Part shown: piece after piece, positions 1-6,156 of the stretch
Layout of the letters: every line of letters begins with the position of its first letter
How positions within the stretch are numbered: the stretch's first letter is position 1
Source: Bacteroidales bacterium
GTDB lineage: Bacteria > Bacteroidota > Bacteroidia > Bacteroidales > PUMT01
Reading direction: 5' to 3'
Assembly (NCBI GenBank): GCA_007119075.1
Contig: SKQJ01000216.1
Location: 1-11,073 of the forward strand
DNA length: 11,073 nt
Notes under the pieces: generated by a model
What the model saw: the letters and a program-made list of their open reading frames with translations, nothing else
Database searches by the model: none
What the model was told of the DNA's origin: nothing
Position numbers and translations under genes: made by a program

Positions 1-30
1 ATTGAAAATCCAACAAAGTGCAATGAATTG

Positions 31-99
31 CATGGGTAATCGACGAAGTCAAAATACTCACAGACGGATGAAAAAAATTGACTTCGTCGATTACACATG
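31..99. repeat. Inverted repeat, 22-bp arms with one mismatch
   Basis: The left arm (31-52) and right arm (78-99) are reverse complements with one mismatch (35 against 95). The perfect 16-bp core is TAATCGACGAAGTCAA at 37-52, with its complement at 78-93. The loop is 25 nt. There is no run of T directly after the right arm, so it is not a typical intrinsic terminator. It could be a processed or structured RNA end, a dyad operator, or a small mobile-element remnant. The sequence alone does not decide. Confidence 0.75.
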
Positions 100-161
100 T
101 TATACCTAAACGTTGAGTAATACTAGTCTGATGTGTAATTCATGGGAAAGCGAAGCGGTTC

Positions 162-222
162 CTCCTGTAAGTCAAAATTTTGTATTTTTTGGACAAAATT
201 TTGGCATCTTTTATTACAGGAG
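162..222. repeat. Nested inverted repeat with duplicated 10-bp palindrome
   Basis: The outer arms CTCCTGTAA (162-170) and TTACAGGAG (214-222) are perfect 9-bp complements. Inside, the self-complementary 10-mer CAAAATTTTG occurs twice, at 173-182 and 194-203, exactly 21 bp apart. As single-stranded RNA or DNA the whole 61 nt could fold into one long stem with an 11-nt loop. As duplex DNA the two palindromes lie on the same helix face, as a pair of protein sites would. The function is unknown. Confidence 0.7.
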
Positions 223-363
223 AAATATACTAAGTTCGCCTAAAATTATCTTACCGATAAATACCAGACCGGCTTTTCGGGAGTTTTTTATTAATTAAAA
301 ATACATTTACTTTAGAAATTGAAACCAATCCGGATCATAACCGGTATATATCTTTTCAGGCCC

Positions 364-834
364 ATGAGATCCGTTAAGAATTTTCCGGATATAATATCCG
401 TCATTGTATTTGCTTCATTATTCGTGTCCTGCTCGGGATTCGGCGATATCGAAGTAGGTGAGATAGAAGATGTCAGGCTCAGGAAGCTGGCCCTCAGATC
501 GGTGGAATTCGATGTCAGTCTGACCATAGACAACCCCACTGCCTTCAGATACAGGATCACCGATGTTGATCTTGATGTTTTTATAAATAATGAATTCGTA
601 GGCAATTTACGCAATGTCGATAATGTACTGATACCGTCAAGATCATCTGAGCTGTATACATTCCCTCTCAGGGCTGATTTTTCCAATATATTGAAAGGCG
701 CTTTGTCCATGTATAGTTTTTACCTGGACCGGAATGCGGAAATAAGCATCAGCGGAACAATTACCGCCCGCTCCTTTCCCTTTTCAAGGACAATTCCTGT
801 AAATGAAGCTGCCGATATTGACCTGAACAGATGA
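364..834 (+). CDS. LEA type 2 (LEA14/WHy-like) lipoprotein
   Basis: This is a 156-residue predicted lipoprotein. The start at ATG 364 is preferred over an in-frame TTG at 319, because 364 puts a short charged n-region (MRSVKN) before a hydrophobic stretch (10-21) and a lipobox-like LFVSC with acceptor Cys23. The mature part (about 26-156) fits the LEA-2/WHy fold, a beta-sandwich of alternating strands. The hallmark 'DNPT' turn lies at 56-59 (in SLTIDNPTAFRYRI), and a later strand region carries the 'IPSRSSELYTF' pattern (90-100). Family members in Bacteroidota are small periplasm-facing lipoproteins of unknown molecular role, and the plant relatives are linked to desiccation stress. No partner gene is obvious, although a micro-ORF overlaps the stop codon. 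The fold assignment is fairly secure; the function is not known. Confidence 0.75.
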   Translation: MRSVKNFPDIISVIVFASLFVSCSGFGDIEVGEIEDVRLRKLALRSVEFDVSLTIDNPTAFRYRITDVDLDVFINNEFVGNLRNVDNVLIPSRSSELYTFPLRADFSNILKGALSMYSFYLDRNAEISISGTITARSFPFSRTIPVNEAADIDLNR

Positions 835-905
835 CATTCCTGTGGAACCGGTTTTTTGATATTAAAGGGCGCTACGAATCATTCCTGAGATTCCTGAGAA
901 ACTAA
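831..905 (+). CDS. Candidate 24-aa micro-ORF overlapping the LEA-2 stop
   Basis: An ATG at 831 shares bases with the TGA of the lipoprotein gene (ATGA overlap), the usual layout for translational coupling. It opens a 24-codon frame ending in TAA at 903-905. The peptide (starting MTFLWNRFFDIKGRY) is rich in Phe, Leu and Arg, and its end 'SFLRFLRN' is encoded by a direct 9-bp duplication, ATTCCTGAG at 881-889 and 890-898. It could be a short amphipathic peptide, or simply chance, or a frameshifted tail of the upstream gene. No homologue is recognised. Confidence 0.2.
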   Translation: MTFLWNRFFDIKGRYESFLRFLRN

Positions 906-906
906 A

Positions 907-938
907 TTGTTTTTTAATTTTAATATTTTTTATTTTTG
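907..938 (+). promoter_or_regulatory. Bacteroidota-type promoter for the SPOR gene
   Basis: A -33 TTG (907-909) is followed after 21 bp by TATTTTTG (931-938), a full match to the Bacteroidota -7 consensus TAnnTTTG. The sequence between is almost pure A/T. Transcription would start near 944-946, leaving a leader of about 60 nt before ATG 1008. This also argues against the in-frame TTG at 936, which lies inside the -7 box, as the start codon. Confidence 0.6.
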
Positions 939-1007
939 CACATTACAATAAATTCAGGTTTCATCCGGTTCATATTTTCTGGCAGGCGAGTTATTTTAAA
1001 CCAGTTT

Positions 1008-1424
1008 ATGAGATTACTATCGGTTTTCCTTTTAGTTTTAATTACCGCCGTTCATGGTTTTTCGCAGGAAACCCAAGTCAACAGCGGACAATTGAATATT
1101 AACCAGGATGAAAGGCTTGAGGAGCTTATCAGGCGTCATATTTCGATCAATGAAAGCAGGGACGGCATTCCCGGTTACCGCATTAGAATTTTTTCCCAGT
1201 CGGGCCAGGATGCCCGTTCACGGGCTCAAAACATAACGGCCCGGTTCTTTGAGAATTATCCTGATGTCAATACCTATATGGTCTGGGATGCACCCAACTG
1301 GAAAGTATATGTCGGAGATTTCAGGAGCCGCAGCGAAGCGCTGAAGCTTCAGAGGAAAATCAACAGGGCTTATCCGTATGCTTTCATCATAAGCGACAGG
1401 ATCAATCTTCCCCCCATTGACTGA
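1008..1424 (+). CDS. Secreted SPOR-domain protein
   Basis: This protein has 138 residues. The start at ATG 1008 gives a classic signal peptide: MRLL, a hydrophobic core at about 5-14, then a cleavage region around HGFSQ (16-20). There is no lipobox Cys, so it is predicted to be soluble in the periplasm. A short helical, charged linker (about 30-52) precedes a SPOR-like domain (about 55-133). That domain has the usual two halves, GYRIRIFSQSG...A (56-73) and WKVYVGDFRSRSEALKLQRKI (98-118). SPOR domains bind denuded glycan strands of septal peptidoglycan, so the product may mark or act at division sites. Small stand-alone SPOR proteins of this size are common in Bacteroidota, and their partners are mostly unknown. 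It has its own promoter and is probably monocistronic. The domain call is firm; the specific role is inferred. Confidence 0.8.
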   Translation: MRLLSVFLLVLITAVHGFSQETQVNSGQLNINQDERLEELIRRHISINESRDGIPGYRIRIFSQSGQDARSRAQNITARFFENYPDVNTYMVWDAPNWKVYVGDFRSRSEALKLQRKINRAYPYAFIISDRINLPPID

Positions 1425-1513
1425 TGCCTTTATGCCTGGATTTTTTGCACTTATGGTGCCCCCGGACTCACTTACATGATAAAAGGGCAAAAAAATATTT
1501 ATAAAACCCTCCG

Positions 1514-3415
1514 ATGACTGAAATACTTAAGCATGAGTGTGGTGTCGCACTCATCAGGCTGCTGAAACCGCTGGAATTTTACCAGGAAAAATACGGAACA
1601 TGGAGATACGGGCTGGATAAGCTCTACCTCCTTATGGAAAAACAGCATAACCGCGGTCAGGATGGTGCGGGGGTGGTAAGCATCAAATTCGATCTCAAAC
1701 CGGGAAAACCTTATCTGTTCAGGCGTCGTTCAAACTCACCGTCTTCTATAAACGATGTTTTTGCCAAAATTCACAAGCACTATAACCATCTGATGGGCCG
1801 TGAGCCTGAATTATTTGAAAATCCGGCCTATGCACGTGACAATATTCCCTTTGCAGGAGAAATTTATCTTGGCCATAACCGGTACGGAACCTTCGGGAAC
1901 ACATCAATTGACCATGTCCATCCGGTCATGAGGGAAAACAACTGGAAATCCCGCAATCTGGTGCTTGCCGGCAATTTCAACCTCACCAATACCGATGAGC
2001 TTTTCAGGAAGCTTATCAATCTGGGACAGCACCCCAAGGCCTACTCAGATACAGTTACCATCCTTGAGAAGGTTGGCCATTTTCTGGATGAAGAAAATGA
2101 ACATCTTTTCAGAAAATATAAAAAACAGGGATATGCCAATATTGAAATATCCGGACTGATCGAGAAGAATCTTGATGTCAACAAAGTCCTTGAGATATCA
2201 AGCAAGGACTGGGACGGCGGATATACCATCGCCGGGATAATCGGCCATGGAGATATGTTTATGGCCAGGGATCCCTGGGGGATCAGGCCTGCTTACTATT
2301 ATGCAGATGACGAGGTTGTGATAGCTGCATCCGAGCGTCCGGTCATCCAGACCGTTATGAACGTGCCGACAGAAAAGATCAGGGAGCTGGAGCCCGGAAA
2401 TTCCCTGCTTGTAAAAAAAGACGGCAGTTTATTTGACGAAACCATCCGCACGCCCCGGACAAGGCTGTCCTGCTCATTTGAAAGAATTTATTTTTCCCGC
2501 GGAAGCGATGCCGGTATTTACCGTGAACGGAAAATGCTGGGTGAGCTTTTAACTCCGCTCATACTGAAAGCGGTCGGTCACGACCTGGTCAACACTGTTT
2601 TTTCCTATATTCCGAACACTGCCGAATCGGCATTTTACGGAATGATAAAGGGAATCGAAAATCACATGCTTGAAGAGAAATCCCGCATAATCCTTGAAGA
2701 GGGAAGCAGCATGACGGAAGCCCGGGTCAGGGATGTCATTGCTTCCCGCCCAAGAGTCGAGAAAATCGCGATCAAGGATGTCAAGCTGCGGACCTTTATT
2801 TCCCAGGAGAAAAAAAGGGATGATCTGGCAGGCCATGTTTATGATATTACATATGGCACCATCAGGGAGGGGGAGGATAATCTGGTAATCATAGATGATT
2901 CAATAGTAAGGGGAACGACTCTGAAAAGAAGCATACTGAATATCCTGGACAGGCTTTCCCCGAAAAAAATAGTAATTGTATCCTCCTCGCCGCAGATCCG
3001 TTATCCCGATTGTTACGGGATCGACATGACCAAGCTGACGGATTTCATTGCTTTCCATGCAGCCATTGAACTTCTTAAGGAATCCGGCCGGGAGGGAATA
3101 ATCAGCGAGGTGTACAGGCTGTCCAAAGATCAGCAGGATAGGCCGGTCGAACAGATTGTCAACCACGTTAAAGAAATTTACAGACCTTTTACCGCCGAAG
3201 AAATCTCCGAAAAGATAACTGTGCTTTTAAAGCCTGCCGACCTTAAGGCTGAAGTTGAAATTGTCTTTCAGACCATTGAAAATCTGCATAGGGCCTGCCC
3301 GAATGACAGGGGGGACTGGTATTTTACCGGTAATTACCCTACTCCCGGGGGCAACAAGGTGGTGAACACATCATACATAAATTATATCGAATCCCGTGAC
3401 CAGCGGTCGTACTGA
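1514..3415 (+). CDS. purF: Long PurF-like amidophosphoribosyltransferase (class II glutamine amidotransferase)
   Basis: Amidophosphoribosyltransferase makes phosphoribosylamine from PRPP and glutamine, the first step of purine synthesis. This copy has 633 residues against about 470-500 for ordinary PurF. The class II amidotransferase half has nucleophile Cys9 in 'HECGVAL' (7-13), so a short N-terminal propeptide must be removed, as in Bacillus PurF. Arg123 lies in GHNRYGTFG, Asp179 in SDT, and RDPWGIRP at 252-259. The phosphoribosyltransferase half has CSFERIYFSRGSD (320-332) and the PRPP loop DDSIVRGTT (461-469). The C-terminal part has FTGNYPT (604-610), aligning with the FTGKYPT of Fe-S-type PurF. 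Oddities are Phe155 where family members have the oxyanion Gly, and changed Fe-S ligand positions. It may be the pathway enzyme or a paralogue beside a standard PurF elsewhere. The family is certain; the exact reaction is likely but not proven. Confidence 0.85.
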   Translation: MTEILKHECGVALIRLLKPLEFYQEKYGTWRYGLDKLYLLMEKQHNRGQDGAGVVSIKFDLKPGKPYLFRRRSNSPSSINDVFAKIHKHYNHLMGREPELFENPAYARDNIPFAGEIYLGHNRYGTFGNTSIDHVHPVMRENNWKSRNLVLAGNFNLTNTDELFRKLINLGQHPKAYSDTVTILEKVGHFLDEENEHLFRKYKKQGYANIEISGLIEKNLDVNKVLEISSKDWDGGYTIAGIIGHGDMFMARDPWGIRPAYYYADDEVVIAASERPVIQTVMNVPTEKIRELEPGNSLLVKKDGSLFDETIRTPRTRLSCSFERIYFSRGSDAGIYRERKMLGELLTPLILKAVGHDLVNTVFSYIPNTAESAFYGMIKGIENHMLEEKSRIILEEGSSMTEARVRDVIASRPRVEKIAIKDVKLRTFISQEKKRDDLAGHVYDITYGTIREGEDNLVIIDDSIVRGTTLKRSILNILDRLSPKKIVIVSSSPQIRYPDCYGIDMTKLTDFIAFHAAIELLKESGREGIISEVYRLSKDQQDRPVEQIVNHVKEIYRPFTAEEISEKITVLLKPADLKAEVEIVFQTIENLHRACPNDRGDWYFTGNYPTPGGNKVVNTSYINYIESRDQRSY

Positions 3416-3420
3416 TGATC

Positions 3421-3446
3421 TGCCGGGGCCGGAAACAGCCCTGGCG
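3421..3446. terminator. Hairpin between convergent genes, possible bidirectional terminator
   Basis: GCCGGGGC (3422-3429) pairs with GCCCTGGC (3438-3445) through 8 bp including one G-U, with an 8-nt loop, and can be closed by a further T-G pair. It lies in the 48-bp gap between the convergent purF-like and glsB-like genes. No T-run follows on either strand, so termination is plausible only by position and stem stability. Confidence 0.35.
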
Positions 3447-3463
3447 CATGTCCAAAGGCAAAA

Positions 3464-4411
3464 TCAGCGCTTTCTGCGCATATAGTATTTTACCCGCTGG
3501 TATGTGGATACATGCCTCACAACCTTTTTCTTGTACAGATCGCTCATGGTTATCATGATTCCTGTTTCCTCGACGTTTCCGAAGCCCGGATTTATGACAG
3601 TCCCGAAAACCTTCATTGAAGGCGACAGGTTCATGTATGCATTTATAAGCGGGGGGATAACTTCCGAATAGCTTCTGACGTATTGGGAGAGTATTTTATA
3701 GTCTTCCTTGTAATCACTGCCTTTGAGTATCTTTTTGTATTTCGGGACATCAATTTGAAGGTCCAGGGGGTCCCTGGGCCATATCAGGTTATCCGGATCG
3801 GGGAAATATTTTTGCAGGAAATAGAGGATTATATTCCTGGCGTCCTTATTGAACTTCTGGTACATTGTTACTTTCCCGAAAAAATATTTCATTTTGGGAT
3901 TGTCTACCATTATGGCTCCCAGTCCGTCCCAGAGATTGTCGAGTGCAAACAGGCCTTTTCTTGCCCGGGCGGTCGACTGGTACGCGGGCTGGACAAATGA
4001 TCTGCCAAGCTCTATGAGAAAAGGAAGGTATTCGGCAGTGAATTTGTCGGAAAACTCAAACAGTTTTGAGGTGGCAAATTTTGCCGGATCAACGGGCTTG
4101 TCGGCCGGAGGCAGATAGAACCTGTAGCCGCCGAGGATTTCCCTGTGTTTGGGGTCCCAGACTATCAGCTGACTGTAAGGGTCTTCCGAAGTATCGAAGT
4201 CATCCAGGTCGGTGCTTTTGCCTGTTCCTCCCCCGGCCTGCCTGAAACTGAGCTCTCTGAGCCTTCCTATTTCGGTAATGATGTTTGGCGAATCGAAATG
4301 ATTTACGATATAAAGCTCATTTCCTCCATTGTTTGTCTTTCTGACAAACTTTGAATGATCAAGCTCCTTTTCAATTTTACCGGCACCAACAGGAGAAATT
4401 ATAGGCTTCAT
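3464..4411 (-). CDS. glsB: GNAT-type N-acyltransferase, GlsB/OlsB-like
   Basis: This 315-residue protein of the GNAT superfamily resembles the OlsB/'hemolysin-like' acyltransferases. In Bacteroides the relative GlsB puts a 3-hydroxy-acyl chain on the amino group of glycine, the first step of glycine-lipid synthesis. Visible family features are the strand-turn LGGYRFYLPP (93-102), the conserved IELGRSFVQPAYQS (133-146), where acyl donor binding is expected, and a FALDNLWDGLGA block (155-166). The C-terminal third (220-315) is basic and ends in YYMRRKR, fitting a membrane-surface enzyme with no transmembrane helix. It lies 195 bp downstream of the GlsA-like gene on the same strand. The substrate could instead be ornithine, serine or another amino acid. 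The fold call is strong; the glycine assignment rests on the pairing with the GlsA-like gene. Confidence 0.7.
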   Translation of the reverse strand: MKPIISPVGAGKIEKELDHSKFVRKTNNGGNELYIVNHFDSPNIITEIGRLRELSFRQAGGGTGKSTDLDDFDTSEDPYSQLIVWDPKHREILGGYRFYLPPADKPVDPAKFATSKLFEFSDKFTAEYLPFLIELGRSFVQPAYQSTARARKGLFALDNLWDGLGAIMVDNPKMKYFFGKVTMYQKFNKDARNIILYFLQKYFPDPDNLIWPRDPLDLQIDVPKYKKILKGSDYKEDYKILSQYVRSYSEVIPPLINAYMNLSPSMKVFGTVINPGFGNVEETGIMITMSDLYKKKVVRHVSTYQRVKYYMRRKR

Positions 4412-4606
4412 CTGTTTGTTTTTTGTTTATGAGCTCACATGGAACCTGCCAGTTTATAATCATTTGCCTTTGTGGAATGAGAATCGGATTTAACCCGGGG
4501 GGAATGATCATAAGCTAAATGGATGTACATAATGTCTCAGCCTGCTAAAATAATGTTTTTTTCGAACCGGAATTAAAAAAAGTTAAAAATTTTAAGTACG
4601 GCGTCT
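4412..4606. other. Spacer between glsA-like and glsB-like genes
   Basis: A 195-bp gap lies inside the two-gene minus-strand unit. No TAnnTTTG box is seen on the minus strand, so a separate glsB promoter is not supported. Just after the glsA stop (minus-strand reading) there is an A/T-only dyad, TTAAAA/TTTTAA near 4583-4595, followed by a T-run (4574-4580 read on the minus strand). This might act as a weak terminator or attenuator. Very short frames on both strands look random. Confidence 0.4.
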
Positions 4607-5461
4607 TCAATCCTGATGCCGGGCACTGTCTTGCTTGAGACTGTAAACGATATCCTTTACATGCTCAGCCCACCGGGCATGGGTTTTTGATTTGTCAAAC
4701 CGGCTGTATGGTATGGCCGGTCCCACCGTGACGTGTATTTTCTTATTTCTTTGCCTGAACATTTCGTCCGGAAGATAGAACATTTCGATGTTGGCCCTGA
4801 TGCCGATTTTTTGCCGGAATTTTGCAAAATTGTAAAAAAACGGTGAATTCCTGCCCTCGAAGTGAACCGGCACGATGTCGCGTTTATGGTCCAGTGCCTT
4901 TTTAATAAAATTCTTCTTCCATTCAAGATCCTTTATTTCCCCTCCGGTTTTACGGGAACATAATCCGGCGGGAAAATAGAGAATCTGGTCGTCCGACTTG
5001 TAAACCTCCTCGATCCTCCTGACGTAATCGGCCGATTGCCGGCCGTGCTTGTTTACCGGAATAAAAACAGGTTCCAGGTTTTTAAGGTTAAGCAGCAGGT
5101 CATTGACAATGAATTTCACATTTTTGTGGTACCTGCCAACCATATCCATGAACACCATTCCGTCAAGCCCGCCGAGAGGATGATTGGATACAAATATATA
5201 CCTTCCCTTTCGGGGAATGTTTTCCTCGCCGGAAACAGTATAGGTTATTCCAAACGATTCGAGGATGTTGGCAATAAATTCCAGCCCATGACTGTCCTTA
5301 TATCTGCTCATGGCTGCGTTCAATTCATCCTGATGGATTGTCCTTTTGATATACCCAAGGACGAAACCTGGCATAAGCTTGTAGAGAAATGGATTTTTAT
5401 TCCTGAATATGGAATCCACATCAACTTTATCGGGGGGTCGGGTTGTTTGCTCCTCTGTCAT
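4607..5461 (-). CDS. glsA: PlsC-like O-acyltransferase, GlsA-like
   Basis: This 284-residue lysophospholipid-acyltransferase-family protein is predicted to put a second acyl chain on the hydroxyl of an N-acylated amino acid, as GlsA does in glycine-lipid synthesis. The catalytic motif is NHPLGGLDG (93-101), with His94 and Asp100 as the H-D pair. The spacing is HX5D, as in the hemolysin-like branch, not the HX4D of PlsC. A second motif, YFPAGLCSR (162-170), stands where PlsC has FPEGTRS. A later IVPVHFEGRNSPFF block (196-209) precedes the end of the domain. There is no clear transmembrane helix, and the basic N-terminal part (21-41) may attach to the membrane. It is first in transcription order, with the N-acyltransferase gene following. 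ATG 5461 sits just downstream of a TAnnTTTG promoter. The family is secure; the glycine-lipid role is inferred from the pair. Confidence 0.7.
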   Translation of the reverse strand: MTEEQTTRPPDKVDVDSIFRNKNPFLYKLMPGFVLGYIKRTIHQDELNAAMSRYKDSHGLEFIANILESFGITYTVSGEENIPRKGRYIFVSNHPLGGLDGMVFMDMVGRYHKNVKFIVNDLLLNLKNLEPVFIPVNKHGRQSADYVRRIEEVYKSDDQILYFPAGLCSRKTGGEIKDLEWKKNFIKKALDHKRDIVPVHFEGRNSPFFYNFAKFRQKIGIRANIEMFYLPDEMFRQRNKKIHVTVGPAIPYSRFDKSKTHARWAEHVKDIVYSLKQDSARHQD

Positions 5462-5480
5462 TTCGGATTATGATTATTTG

Positions 5481-5513
5481 CAAATTTAGAGCATTTTTTT
5501 TTATCCGAAAATA
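5481..5513 (-). promoter_or_regulatory. Bacteroidota-type promoter for the glsA-like gene
   Basis: On the minus strand TAAATTTG (5488 down to 5481) matches TAnnTTTG fully. A degenerate -33 TTTTCG lies about 17 bp upstream (near 5506-5511), with an A-run between. The leader to ATG 5461 would be only about 10-15 nt, which fits the lack of Shine-Dalgarno use in this phylum. Confidence 0.5.
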
Positions 5514-5614
5514 CGCCGGAAGAATGGAAAAATCCATCGCCCGCCATCATATTTTCCCGCTGAGGATCAGAAACCGCAAAGGCGGTGAATGAATGTGTCA
5601 AAAAAGTTATCAAC

Positions 5615-5654
5615 AAAGTGGAGAAAAATGGGGAAAAGTGGAACGAAGTGGAGG
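5615..5654 (+). promoter_or_regulatory. MraZ operator: four 10-bp direct repeats
   Basis: Four units with exact 10-bp period read AAAGTGGAGA, AAAATGGGGA, AAAGTGGAAC and GAAGTGGAGG, with TGG at 5619, 5629, 5639 and 5649. Direct repeats of a TGG(G)-type word on each helical turn upstream of mraZ are the known binding site of MraZ (described in Escherichia coli and mycoplasmas). The array ends 37 bp before the mraZ ATG and abuts the likely -7 box, so binding would control the whole dcw operon. Confidence 0.75.
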
Positions 5655-5663
5655 ATTTTTTCG

Positions 5664-5671
5664 TATTTTTA
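5664..5671 (+). promoter_or_regulatory. Probable -7 box of the dcw operon promoter
   Basis: TATTTTTA matches TAnnTTTG except for the last base and lies 20 bp upstream of the mraZ ATG. No TTG is found at the -33 distance, and that interval is filled by the MraZ repeats, suggesting a regulator-dependent or regulator-blocked promoter. Only the -7 element is supported. Confidence 0.35.
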
Positions 5672-5690
5672 CCTATTCAAAGCCGATGCT

Positions 5691-6152
5691 ATGGCAACTT
5701 TTATAGGTGATTACACATGCAGGGTCGATTCAAAAGGAAGGGTGATGCTTCCATCGGCTTTTAAGAAGCAGATGCCCGCCGCTGCTATGGACCTGTTTGT
5801 GGTCAAGAAGGATATCTTTGAGAATTGCCTTGTATTGTTTCCCATGGATGAATGGGACCGGCAGAATGAGATAATCAGGTCCCGGATCAATCCCTATAAT
5901 AAAGAGCATAGCCGATTTCTCCGTGGATTTTACAAAGGCACGGCCGAAGTGGTTCTCGATGCAAGCAACCGGTTGCTTATTCCCAGGCGGCTTCTGGAGA
6001 CTGCAGGGATCGGGGGAGAGGCTGTTCTTGCCGGACAGGATGGGAAGATAGAGCTATGGAGCAGTGAATTGTACAATGAGCAGGCAGAACCCGCTCACGA
6101 TTTTTCCCAGCTTGCAGAGAAACTCCTGGGAGATCCTGACAGAAACCTTTGA
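5691..6152 (+). CDS. mraZ: Transcriptional regulator MraZ
   Basis: This 153-residue protein is the DNA-binding first gene of the division/cell-wall cluster and in studied bacteria controls its own operon. Two SpoVT-AbrB-like swapped-hairpin halves are visible, each with the DXXXR signature: Asp13-Ser-Lys-Gly-Arg17 in 'DSKGRVMLP' and Asp90-Ala-Ser-Asn-Arg94 in 'DASNRLLIP'. MATFIGDY is a typical MraZ beginning, so ATG 5691 is chosen. The frame stays open back to 5589, but that extension translates the operator repeats and is not credible. Residues 128-153 form a variable acidic tail. The stop is 4 bp before rsmH, and its own operator lies directly upstream. Confidence 0.93.
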   Translation: MATFIGDYTCRVDSKGRVMLPSAFKKQMPAAAMDLFVVKKDIFENCLVLFPMDEWDRQNEIIRSRINPYNKEHSRFLRGFYKGTAEVVLDASNRLLIPRRLLETAGIGGEAVLAGQDGKIELWSSELYNEQAEPAHDFSQLAEKLLGDPDRNL

Positions 6153-6156
6153 AGCC

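Larger units (their letters stand above)
1..363. other. AT-rich non-coding region with two hairpins
   Basis: No convincing gene is seen here. The stretch is AT-rich compared with the rest of the window. It carries two independent inverted repeats, listed separately, followed by T-rich sequence. A short open frame at 113-298 runs straight through the second hairpin and has no recognisable domain, so it is not called. A box TACATTTA at 302-309 is one base off the Bacteroidota -7 consensus TAnnTTTG and could serve the gene that starts at 364, but no matching -33 TTG lies at the right distance. Confidence 0.6.

Noticed and set aside
113..298. 61-codon plus-strand frame
   Set aside because: It runs through the nested hairpin at 162-222 and an AT-rich stretch, its translation has no recognisable family, and no promoter is seen before it.
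241..300. Possible intrinsic terminator before the LEA-2 gene (ACCGGCTTTTCGGG then T-run)
   Set aside because: The arms do not form more than about 3-4 good pairs, so the stem is too weak to call despite the T-run.
319..363. Upstream TTG start for the LEA-2 lipoprotein
   Set aside because: It would add 15 residues before the signal sequence. ATG 364 gives the proper n-region, hydrophobic core and lipobox spacing.
936..1007. Upstream TTG start for the SPOR protein
   Set aside because: The TTG lies inside the -7 promoter box, and the extra 24 residues would bury the signal peptide that begins at 1008.
4429..4518. Very short frames in the glsA-glsB spacer
   Set aside because: About 30 codons on either strand with no family resemblance, no promoter and random-looking composition.
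5589..5690. N-terminal extension of mraZ to an upstream in-frame ATG
   Set aside because: The extra 34 residues translate the 10-bp operator repeats and the promoter. MraZ proteins start MATFIGDY-like at 5691.
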